A DNA stretch of 64,000 nt from Neurospora intermedia (lineage: Eukaryota; Ascomycota; Sordariomycetes; Sordariales; Sordariaceae): the NCBI GenBank assembly GCA_037102815.1, contig BTPP01000007.1, positions 1,488,001 to 1,552,000 of the forward strand, in the 5' to 3' direction. A program made the translations under genes and the position numbers. Below are positions 35,199 to 44,831 of the stretch, one piece after another; within the stretch, counting starts at the first letter, position 1; each line of letters starts with the position of its first letter. The notes under the pieces were generated by a model. It was not told the origin of the DNA. It was given only the letters and a program-made list of their open reading frames with translations, and did no database searches.

Positions 35199-38146
35199 GG
35201 TGTTTAACCGCCTGTTTGTTGTTGGAGACGGCGCTCGCACGTACTCCAGAAGAAGCCATTCCCAAAAGTTTTGGTGGCTTACTTCGGACGTCGAGTGAAG
35301 CATGTGAATCTGATGGGATGTGAGAGTCGTGACGCAACGAAACTTAAGCACTTAAGGCGGACGGCGGATGGTAAAGGTCGAGACGTACCAGTTGAGGATG
35401 GAGTTCAAGCTTCTGTTATAATCCAGCGGTTGCTTTGCTTTGTCCGTTCTGGAGTCTTTGCACTCGTTTGTCTCTGCGGAAGGACTTCGGATCGGGTGTG
35501 ATGGACCATGGTGTCACATCGGACGGTGGTGCGTAGATAGCGAGGCGATGTGCTCTTGAGGTTGACAAGGTCTGAAGATGCAAGTCGTGTTCATCGCGGC
35601 TTACGAGAAATTCAATGGACAGAGTTGGGATATTTTCATCTGGAGAAAATTGCACCAGAATTCGGGGTAGCTGCCCGGCCCCGGGGCGGAGTCTGCGCAT
35701 CTTTCGCACCTGCCCTGCGTTCATCTTGGTATTGCTAATTGGGGAAGGCCCGGCCGCTGCATAATTTAGGTCCGGTCATGCTGGGGAATTTCCATGATAC
35801 AAGATGCATCAGCATCTCATGTCCGAGAACCCCACGACAAGCCGATATTGTTGGATACCCAGCATTCACTTCATCCCATGTCCGGTGTCATTTATTCCTG
35901 GCAGACACACATCAGTTGCCTGGGATGTAGACATACGATCTACGACGTTCAACCGGACCTGCTGCTGTCAAGTCCGGCACTGTCGCTGGCTGGGGCCAGA
36001 GCCATGCTTCCACCAAGTCCGCCATTCATTTGCCAACTCTAAGCGGACTCGATGCTACAGATCATGAGTTTGCCCAGAAATATCCCAGCTCTGATTGTAG
36101 CAGATATGTTGCTGGATGAGAGAGTCTGCAAAGACTTGGCAATGCCTGGGTTGCGAATGGCTCGAGAGTTCAGGGTCCGGCAGTCTCGCGGTCCTGCCCC
36201 AGTGCAAAGGTACCGCCACACTCTGCCGGACCGAAGCAAGTATGGTGGTCTATTTTCACCCTCATCAAGTAAAGGGGGCAGTGCATCTGCGTGTCGTCAA
36301 TGTTCTAGAGCAAGTTAACTTGAAAAAAAATAAAAAAAAAATAAAAAAAAATTATATATAATCATGACGATGATCGATGCATAGACCGAAGTGCTCTTGA
36401 TGAATGTAGCCCGGGCAGCGGACATCTACGAGATAAGTAGGTAATTTCAAGAACGCCTACGTGACCTAAAGACATGGCTAGAGGTAGAAAGAGGCTTTAA
36501 ACTTCCATTTCCAAGATTTTTGACCGGCTTCAGGTTCCAAGCTTCCCAGTTTGCCTTCTCTCCTAACAGGCAAACCGTCTGGCACCATTGGACACTGCCA
36601 TTTTCCCCATCACCCCTAAAATATTTTTCGGTTAATATATGACAGGCCTACCCCCCCCTCGTTCCTACTCAAATTAATCCCCTGCACTCACCTGCTAAAA
36701 TGTAGAAAGGTACAATAGCATCCTCCGTACCAGCGGGTTATTCTAGCTGTCTTTCATGGTTTTCGTCTTAGTCTTCCTTTTTCCTCCAAACAACCAGACC
36801 ACCCTCTCACACTCCATCGAACCCTACCTACCGTGAGCACCACGGCCTGGCTGCAATGCGCTTCCCCAGATTTTTTCTACATTCCATCACAGCTTTGCTC
36901 TGCGGGGGGCTTAGGCTTATTGAAACCACCATCGCAAAGGGAGACCAGCCCAATATACCTCTAGCTATTCAAACCCTGATACCCCTAATAGTAAGCAGAC
37001 AAATACTTCCACTTATCAAGCTCTCTTTCTTCCCCAACTTAACATACCTCCCTCCATTCCATTCCATGCCTGCTCAAAAAGCTGACTTCAGTCTCTCTCT
37101 CTCACACACACACAAATAGGATCCTACCAACACAAACGTATTCACCGGTATCGGGGTCTCCTATCCCTATCCAGCCGCCTTATAAATAAAACACACGCGC
37201 AGCGGCAGCGGTAGCATCATCATCATCAACAGCAAAGATGAAGGATACCATTAGACTGAAGTCCCCACCAACCTCTACTACGTCACCACAACAGCCATCA
37301 CATTCGTCGATATTCTCGTTCTTCCCGAGAGTAGTGAGGATGATGATGAGGATGAGGATGAGGATGAACGCCGCGGGAGCAACACGGAGATGCCCACATG
37401 GACAGTCTTCTTTTTTGCAGCTGTACTGGACGTTGTTATTCGAGGGGCTTTTGCTTGATGTTTGAGTTGCTGACCCAGCGGCCCGTCCCGTCGTTAATGG
37501 GGAATGGGATATGAAAGGAAGTGAAGAGGTAAATAGGTAGGCTTTGGGGATAGCGGGGAGCAAATCGGAGTTTTGGACGGGTGTTCTTGTATAATATCTT
37601 GCGAGGTGTGTGTGTAGATGGGCAAATAGCTACTTTCCGAAAGCGGCATGCCTGCCTTGCTGGCTCGATTTGCAACAGGGAAATATGACTGAGATTGGCA
37701 TTGATAGTTGTAACTTATGCCGAACTTTGAACCCCGTTCGATTCTAAAATCTGCGGCGACATTGATTGATGGTAAAGCAGCATACTTGTGTACTTGGAGA
37801 TACGGTGAGGCTTAAAGTCAGATGTACAACTTGAAGATGAACAACATAAAACAAGAAGAGATAAGAGTGTCACTCAAGTTTGGTATCTTCATTTACACCA
37901 ACAATCGTCTCTTTTTCATCCCTATATCGTACAGCAACATGATCTTTATGTAATCGCCTGCCGCCTTAGTGTCTACCTATATGAATGTTTTATCCTCTAG
38001 CTCTAGCAAAGCCAGCATGGAAGCAGCCGCTATTCTTCTTCTTCTGTTCCTTCTCATGGCACAAGCTCAGCTAACATCCCACATCTCACTTCCTCTCCCC
38101 AAGCTTATTTGATAGTAGTTCCCCCCACAGACAGACCCGATATCTC
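35199..38146. other. Intergenic, 2.9 kb
   Basis: No recognisable gene. Seen: A-rich 36325-36360; a TATA-like TATAAATAAA at about 37181-37190 followed 50 bases later by a 75-codon ATG ORF (37238-37465, +) that contains a Met/Arg-rich repeat from GATGAG microsatellite units at about 37338-37368. The ORF may be a small gene but has no known features, so I do not call it. Confidence 0.35.
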
Positions 38147-40480
38147 TTAAAACTCCGGACTAACGCCCCCAAACTTCCCTTCCTCCGCTTCGGCTTCCAC
38201 ATACTCATCCGACAACTGACTAATCAAATCCTGCAACGCTGGTCTAAAGGGCCACTTCATCCACTGCTCCAACACATCCTCAAACTGCCACGCGCTCATC
38301 CCCCGCACCGTGATCTCGGCGGCTCCGGGAAAGGGCACACCGCCCCGATCCGGGTCCACCAGGCTCTTACACATGGGATACACAAACTCGCTCGCTCCGG
38401 GCGCCAAGCGATCCAGCACCTTGCCCATAGACGAGTTGGTATACGCCATGATGCTGCGCATCAGCACTTCCGCCATGTCACCACTCCGATCCGAGTTGGG
38501 GCCCATGGACCGCAACACCTTGTGCGCGGCCTTGGGCTGGATATCGAGCAAGGAAAGCGGCACATGCGGGAAGAACTCGTCACTCTGGATCACGAGCGGC
38601 TCGATGGCCCGGCGGTCCCAGTGCATGCTCTTTTGCTTCCACAGGTGCAGGTTGTCGCGCTGGACAAACCAGTCGCCGCAGGCGGTCGAGCCCAGAGCGA
38701 TGAAGGACTTTTCCCATTCCTTGTACCGCTCCATGATGGATGCGATTTCCTTGTCGTCATTGGCTGCCTTGGCAATCCGCCATTCGTCCACGAGCCGGTG
38801 GAAATTCACCATGTTGCTATGGATGTTGCTGAAGCGCTTGTTGGCCGAGTCGATTTGGATGCGCATGCGGATCATGGTCTTGTATTCTTCCGAGGCGAGG
38901 GCGATCTTGCCCTTTTCAAAGTCTTTCAAGAGCTCTTCATATTCGGCCTGGTGACGGAAGTCGTACGTGATGGGCGTCTCGCCGGCGGCAACTACGCTGT
39001 CGGAATTTTGCGAGACCTCGCGGAGGATCTTGGTCTCGCGCCCAGCGGGGGTCTGGATCCCGGCTTCGCGCATGCGCTGCAAGGCTGCCAGGGCGCTGCT
39101 GCGGTCAATGTTGATGTCACGACTAAACCAGAGACGCTTCGATGGATCGATGTCGGAGTAATCGGGGCCCGCCACGTGCGTGATGGATTCACAGTTGAGT
39201 TCGGCGTCGACGGCCACACGGCGGCGACGCTGAGCCATGCGCGGGAGAATGGCGGCCTTGTCCTCGTCGTCGAGCCAGAGCAGCATGCGTACCAGACCGT
39301 ATTTCTGGAAGAGGGCGCCGCTGCGGATGGCGTGGTTGAACTGGTATAGGATCATGGCCGTGGCGCTCGCGAAGCTGGCGTATCTTCGCTTAGGGTAGGA
39401 GCCAAGGTTGGCGGTGACCAGGAGTGTGTCGTTCCGTTCGGGTACGTCGTCGGCCGAGTAATGGTGCTCTTTCTGGTGCGGTAGGTACTCGGGCGTGAGT
39501 ACCGACAATAGCTCCGCCCAGACAAGGCCGTCCTTGGCTATTAGTTTGCTACCGTCTCGGGCAAGCAACGGTTCTAGCATGGGTTCGTAGAAGCCCGCGT
39601 CTGGTTCGAGCAGCAGGTGGGTGCGAGGCTTGAGCAGGTCGTTCAGCTTGGTGCTCCAGACGCCAGCTCCGGGGTTTAGATCGATAATGTCGCAGCCCTG
39701 GTGGCGCGTCAAGGTGGGCTTCATGTATTCGAGGACATCGTCAACCATCTTCTCGCTGGTGACGTGGACTCGGGTCCGGTCGTATTTCCTGACGGCTGCG
39801 GGTGCCAGTCCCTTCTTGGACGTGCGCCCATAATCGAGCCAGCTCCAAAGCTCGGTGTCGTATAGTCGCTCTTGCATGGGGTCCACACAAGGTCGCAGCA
39901 TGCTTTGCTCATCGCTCCTCGATATTTTGGCGGGTTTTAATGAGGGCCTCTTCTTCGCTGCTGCTGCAGCTTCTCGTTTTGCCTGCTTCGCTGCCAGCTT
40001 CAAGGCCTCGGCACTAGCGTCTTCGGGAATGTGTATACGTGGCCGCCCCGCCCTCTTTTTCTTGGGTTCTTTGTTTTCAACTTTTGCTTCTTCTCCATCC
40101 TCGGCACTGTCAGCAGCCTTCTTGCGCCGCGTTGGTTTCGGTTCTGCGGTTTCGTCTTGATTTACAACGTCCTCCTCAGCCGTCTTTGCTTTGCGCGTCC
40201 TCGTCCTCTTGGGTTTTGCTTCTGGTGTTTGGTCTGCAGCTCCGACTGACTGGAGGATACCCATGGCTTCCCGCATCATCTGGCCGGCAGAAGGCGTCTT
40301 AGCTTCGAGAGCTTGTGTGGACCGGTAGGCCCTTCGCGCGTGCCATTGTTGTACACGGGAATTGCCCGATAGGCCAGAGGTACTTGCGCATGTGACGGTT
40401 GTAATTATGGACGATATACATGGCGCTTGACCCAGGCCGAAGTTGCGGCGCACAGCATTGTTGCGCACCCTGGAGAGCAT
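38147..40480 (-). CDS. Mitochondrial transcription factor B / Mtf1-like protein (rRNA dimethylase fold), 777 aa
   Basis: A single exon. The N-terminus MLSRVRNNAVRRNFGLGQ is Arg-rich and lacks acidic residues, as expected for a mitochondrial presequence. Residues about 90-200 are a very basic Lys/Arg/Ala-rich linker containing the AT-hook-like core KKRAGRPRIH. Then comes a methyltransferase-fold region with SAM motif I-like DIIDLNPGAGVWSTKL (near 263) and LLLEPDAGFYEPML. This is the arrangement of mtTFB/Mtf1 proteins, which derive from KsgA/Dim1 16S rRNA adenine dimethylases and serve as initiation factors for mitochondrial RNA polymerase. The protein is over twice the length of yeast Mtf1. 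Homology is inferred from these motifs only. Its 5' leader contains a run of 28 C (plus-strand G) starting 26 nt before the ATG. Confidence 0.7.
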   Translation of the reverse strand: MLSRVRNNAVRRNFGLGQAPCISSIITTVTCASTSGLSGNSRVQQWHARRAYRSTQALEAKTPSAGQMMREAMGILQSVGAADQTPEAKPKRTRTRKAKTAEEDVVNQDETAEPKPTRRKKAADSAEDGEEAKVENKEPKKKRAGRPRIHIPEDASAEALKLAAKQAKREAAAAAKKRPSLKPAKISRSDEQSMLRPCVDPMQERLYDTELWSWLDYGRTSKKGLAPAAVRKYDRTRVHVTSEKMVDDVLEYMKPTLTRHQGCDIIDLNPGAGVWSTKLNDLLKPRTHLLLEPDAGFYEPMLEPLLARDGSKLIAKDGLVWAELLSVLTPEYLPHQKEHHYSADDVPERNDTLLVTANLGSYPKRRYASFASATAMILYQFNHAIRSGALFQKYGLVRMLLWLDDEDKAAILPRMAQRRRRVAVDAELNCESITHVAGPDYSDIDPSKRLWFSRDINIDRSSALAALQRMREAGIQTPAGRETKILREVSQNSDSVVAAGETPITYDFRHQAEYEELLKDFEKGKIALASEEYKTMIRMRIQIDSANKRFSNIHSNMVNFHRLVDEWRIAKAANDDKEIASIMERYKEWEKSFIALGSTACGDWFVQRDNLHLWKQKSMHWDRRAIEPLVIQSDEFFPHVPLSLLDIQPKAAHKVLRSMGPNSDRSGDMAEVLMRSIMAYTNSSMGKVLDRLAPGASEFVYPMCKSLVDPDRGGVPFPGAAEITVRGMSAWQFEDVLEQWMKWPFRPALQDLISQLSDEYVEAEAEEGKFGGVSPEF

Positions 40481-40506
40481 CGGTCGTGGACGGGAGAGGA
40501 CGGCCC

Positions 40507-40534
40507 GGGGGGGGGGGGGGGGGGGGGGGGGGGG
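40507..40534 (+). repeat. G homopolymer, 28 nt, in the leader of the Mtf1-like gene
   Basis: 28 uninterrupted G on the plus strand, hence poly-C in the mRNA sense of the minus-strand gene, beginning 26 nt upstream of its start codon. Confidence 0.8.
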
Positions 40535-41069
40535 TAACGTTTGTCCGGAACGGAACGGGTTTGCCGATGATATAAGAACGAGAATATGTGAGAGGAGGGA
40601 GCGGGCTACGAGACGTCGAGATGGAGCTGCCGTGCTCCTGTCTGTCTGGTGGTGGGTGGTATGGTATGTATTTCGATGTTGATGTTATGTTACACTGGAT
40701 AGTTGAATTGCGCCGTAAGAATCACGTTTACTTTTCCCATGCAACCAGCTGCGACAATTATTTCTGCCCTTGTATACCGCTCATTGATAAGGCTTATCGT
40801 CGGTAGAAGCTGACCCGACGTCACAGCGGCAGCCATTCATGCAGGTCCGGTATCTTAGCGCAAGTACCGTGTAAATCAGTGAGTACCTCTATGGCCAAGT
40901 CCATTTCTTTGTATCACTCAACAGTTACTGTACACACCATTACATACCAGGTATTTCAGAGGCACAACGATGAATGTTTCTGACTTCTTCATGATGACTG
41001 CCATATCATATTTATTCATAGAGTAGAGGTATGTTTGCCGATTCAAATCACATACATAGGATGCCGTCA
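40535..41069. promoter_or_regulatory. Presumed promoter region of the Mtf1-like gene
   Basis: Normal-composition DNA between the G tract and the transposon. No gene supported, and I can name no specific factor site. Confidence 0.35.
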
Positions 41070-41077
41070 TAAAATAT

Positions 41078-41126
41078 GAGTAAACCTCGGTACACCCACC
41101 CCAAAACCTGCGCGCACCCAAAAACC
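41078..41126 (+). repeat. MULE left terminal inverted repeat, 49 bp
   Basis: Begins GAGTAAACCTCGGTACACCC and ends CACCCAAAAACC. It matches the reverse complement of 44274-44322 except at position 15 (A here, G there), a transition. Confidence 0.93.
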
Positions 41127-42779
41127 CTCTGGGCAGCCGACATTGAAATTATTGTATTTTTGCCGTGTTTTTAGTCGTTTTATATATCTGGTACCTTAGT
41201 CAGATTTGCCAGCTGGGTCGCCCAGCTATATGATCCCTAGTTACACAAATTTCGTAATACTTTCATAGCGTTGAGTGTAAAATGCTGGGAATCGACTACT
41301 CTATTCAATTAATACTATTTGCAGACAATCAAAGCTAGTTAATTCAAATCTACTCTAAATACTAACGTCTAACAACTCTAGCAGCTCAGAGAGCTCGTTA
41401 GACGAACTTGACAACGATATTTCGATAACCTTATTACTCTTCTTACGAACTATCTATTCTCGAGCCTTCGCCTCCTAGTATCTACCCAACTTATTGTCCT
41501 TATCCTCATCCTCCCTATCGTCGGCTACATTAATACAACTACGTACTTCACTCTAAGTACGACTACGAATATTATTATTATCTATCTCTTTAAGTGTAGG
41601 ACTAGCTTCGTACTGTGAATAATTGCGCCGCCCTACTGCTCGGATAGGTTAAATATTCTTTAATCTACTACGTAGCGCTACGGCTTTCTTACTAGCCTTT
41701 TTAATTTAATCTAGTAAAATAACTTCGTCGCTAAATAGGCTACCCTACTTAGGAGGGCGTCCCTTGGGTATAGCTTTAGTAGCCGGGCGAAGACGTAGAT
41801 ATTTATCTATTGCATCCTAATATAATTATTAGTATGTGGTTAACCCAGGGAGGGGATAGTTATAGTCTTATTCGTTGTTAAATGAGATACTAAAATGGAT
41901 AGTAGTCGTCTTTAGAAATTAAGGCTATTTTACCAGCTTCTTTCTTGGCTTCTATCTCGTGGGTATAAAGTAAGCCAAATTGCGCTCTAAACTATTGGGT
42001 ATACGGCTGGAGAGCTTTACTAGGGTGATTTAAAGTAGGGAGGCTACCCTTTAATTAGTTATACTAACTAGTAAGTAGATTATATACTTAAGTTGTAATA
42101 CTAAGTAGAGTATTGCCTACCTATGGGAGCCCGATTGTATCTATATATATACGAGAAGACGATTTAGTAATAATCTCTTTGAAGTAGGTATAGCGGCGGA
42201 GAGTATACTGCTTACTAGTATAGTATAGATTAATTAAATCGCCGCGTATAAATAACCTATATAATTTGAGGGAGCTATTATTAGATTCACTAGGCAATAT
42301 AATTCTTTGCCCACAATTGAAATACCCTCTAGTATAGCAACCAGCCTACTTTATCTTGCAAGGGAGTAAATCGGTCGTAATCTATCTAATAATAGCTCCT
42401 TATGCCCCCCTAAATTGACGACGTAGAAGTAATAAAGCGCTTTCAAACTCCGGTATTGACGGCGCGTAGATTATATACTACTATACGTGAAAGAACCCTA
42501 TTCTAGTATTAACAACCTTGTTAGGAAGCGGGCCTAACCTAGCCTACGTTCTAGTAATTGTCTTAACCTTCTTATATATACAGCGTACTCTAGCAATATT
42601 ATTTTAATTATATTAATTTATTACCTCTTATTATAATTATTATACTACCGCTTCATTATTACTAGAATTATTTCTACCGCTATCCTCTTTATTAACCTCC
42701 TTCTCGTCGTCCTCCTTATTATTAGACTACTACCTATTGGCTTCGATTTGTGCCAAATCGTCTTAATTTATATATTGCT

Positions 42780-43110
42780 AATCGTCTTTGAAGTACTTAA
42801 TAACGTTGTAGTTAATATACTATACGCAACGCTAATGTTGAATATTTAGGAAGATTTAACTAATAGCTCTAATTAATTGACTATTACCGTTAGTTATAAT
42901 AACCGCTAGATTGGGTATCGAGAGGTTATCTATCGTCTTCTTAATATACTTAATAAGCCACCTAAATCCTTCATCCCTCTCGTTATTAATAATTACTTAA
43001 AAGACTAGTATAAATAATTTTTCTAGTATAACTATAATACTTTATACCGTTGGTATATAATATCGGTTAGTTTTATACGTAGCATTAAGTAGTAGGGTAT
43101 ATAGGTATCG
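42780..43110 (-). pseudogene. MULE transposase relic (catalytic core)
   Basis: Read on the minus strand, the order is NATYKTNRYYIP (near 43060-43095; family motif DATYKTN), INNERDEGFRWLIKYIKKTI (near 42940-42995), LAVIITNGNSQLIRAI (near 42880-42930) and then NIQH-RCV-YINYNVIKYF (near 42795-42850). This is the DDE core of the MULE/FAR1 transposase family. Gln and other codons have become TAA/TAG, and Asp has become Asn in two key places (DATYKTN, ITDG), all compatible with C-to-T or G-to-A change. The rest of the element interior should hold the remaining transposase coding sequence, too mutated for me to read. Confidence 0.85.
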
Positions 43111-44273
43111 CCTCTATATTTTCTTTTATTTATGTAGAACCTAAAGATTATAGTGCAATATAATAGTTTCGTCGTCTTTATAGCCGTTGTTATTAATACT
43201 ATAGTTAAAGTAGTAGTATTTAAGTGTAACGAGCTTATTATTTTCGATAGTACGTACGAACGTTTATATATTAGCGTAGCCGCTATTATTGATTCGTTAC
43301 AGCCGTTAGCGCTAATTATTGAAGTCTTTGTATATAAGTAATAGTTTAGGGAATTTAGTTTTGACTATTGAGTATATACTACGTATAGTTAACTTGCGTT
43401 GTTAAAGGAGACCTTGAATATGCGAGTAGCTATCCAAATTAACCTATTATCGAAAGACTAAATAATAAGAGAGGTCGCGAGATAGGGGATAACGATAATG
43501 CGCGCAGTTGATTACCCGTACGGTATATTTAAAATCGTTCTTCTTAAGTATTTAAATAATAATATTAAACGGGCATTTACGTAATATCTTTCTAGTCGTT
43601 AAGCGGCGTTTCTTATACGGATTTATAGGTTCTTACGGTCGTAATTTAGCGCGGTCGTATTTAAAGACTCTATAATACACTTCCCCTTCTATAGGCCCTA
43701 TCTTGAAGAAATCGCTACGTACAATCGCAATGCCGAACTAGTAACGCCGATATATCTTAACGACCTTGCGTATAACGGTATTAATATTGCTGGGGGGGAG
43801 GCTAAATAGTGCATCGTCGGTAGGTATAGACCATTCGGCATCGACGTCGAGTGAAGTATGGCTGCTTGCGAAGGAAGCTAACGAAGTAGTAGAATCGTAA
43901 CGCCAACGAAGCTACGTTAATGTAGGAGTATTGTAGATAATTTGAGAAGATATCTGTTAAACGTTAGTAATTGAATATAATTAATACTATTTATACTCGA
44001 TCAACGGCGATTGATTTGAGCGATAATACGTACGTTGGGGATGGATGTGGTAGTACGATTATAATATACAAATATAGCGTACAAAGTACGGTGTGTGTAA
44101 AGTGCTGGTATACAAAGTACAGTAGTTGGTTGGTGTAAATAGCCGTGTGAAAAAGCGCGAAAGAAATGACCAAGTTAGAAGGAATGTTTCGTGCATTGAA
44201 AAGACGAAATTTAGCTAGTAAAAACGCGGTTTACAATGTCAGGTATCATCAGCTGCACGGTCCCACATTTCCT

Positions 44274-44322
44274 GGTTTTTGGGTGCGCGCAGGTTTTGGG
44301 GTGGGTGCACCGAGGTTTACTC
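44274..44322 (-). repeat. MULE right terminal inverted repeat, 49 bp
   Basis: Reverse complement of the left repeat with one mismatch; followed directly by the TAAAATAT target duplication at 44323-44330. Confidence 0.93.
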
Positions 44323-44330
44323 TAAAATAT

Positions 44331-44831
44331 ACATATGCTGCTACCCAAGCAAGGAATGAGAAATACGGGCCCGGGGGTTATTACAAGCTGGCAGTCAATA
44401 TACAAAAACAACACCATTCACTAAGGAAAAGGGGGTAGTTATAGTAGTAGTAGTAACAGTGCCCGCCTCCATACCATTTGTCTACACCTGACCTATCGAC
44501 CCATGGCCAAACCACAAAATAGTGAACAATAGTAGGTGATGACCGAAAAGAAAGAAAAAACTAACAACGGACCTACAACCTCTCTCCCCTTCACAACTCT
44601 ACTTGTATGTCTTCAACGCCAACCAACTTACTCCCTTATCCTTGATGCAAGTCAGACCATATTCCCTGTCCACAAACTGATGAACGAACACAGCAGGTCC
44701 AGAGCCAGCGTAACCAGCAACATCTAATATGCTTCCATATCCTATTAGAGAGAAACTCTTGACTCGGCTGCTGTGGAATATCATTATCTGGCTCCCGCCC
44801 TAAATGAAGCCCAAGCTACGGTCCATACCAT
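44331..44831. other. Intergenic, 0.5 kb
   Basis: 3' flank of the Mto1/ApsB-like gene, next to the transposon. No gene is seen. Confidence 0.4.

Larger units (their letters stand above)
41078..44322 (-). mobile_element. Mutator-like element (MULE), 3245 bp, RIP-inactivated
   Basis: A complete class II element: 49-bp terminal inverted repeats at 41078-41126 and 44274-44322 with one mismatch, flanked by an exact 8-bp direct repeat TAAAATAT (41070-41077 and 44323-44330), the target duplication. The interior (about 41340-44150) is AT-rich and lacks CpA/TpG, as after RIP. The outer 170-260 bp and the repeats keep many CpA sites. The transposase relic lies on the minus strand. TSD length and long repeats fit MULEs, and the protein motifs confirm it. 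Confidence 0.9.

Noticed and set aside
37238-37465. 75-codon ATG ORF after a TATA-like box
   Set aside because: Half of its peptide comes from a GATGAG microsatellite, and no motif or signal is visible; kept only as a remark in the intergenic entry.
41070-44330. hAT superfamily assignment from the 8-bp target duplication
   Set aside because: hAT elements also make 8-bp duplications, but their inverted repeats are usually much shorter and the transposase motifs here (ATYKTN, NERDEGFRWL) are of the MULE type.
44166-44438. 90-codon ORF on the plus strand across the right end of the MULE
   Set aside because: It runs through the terminal inverted repeat and target duplication into flanking DNA, so it cannot be a conserved gene.
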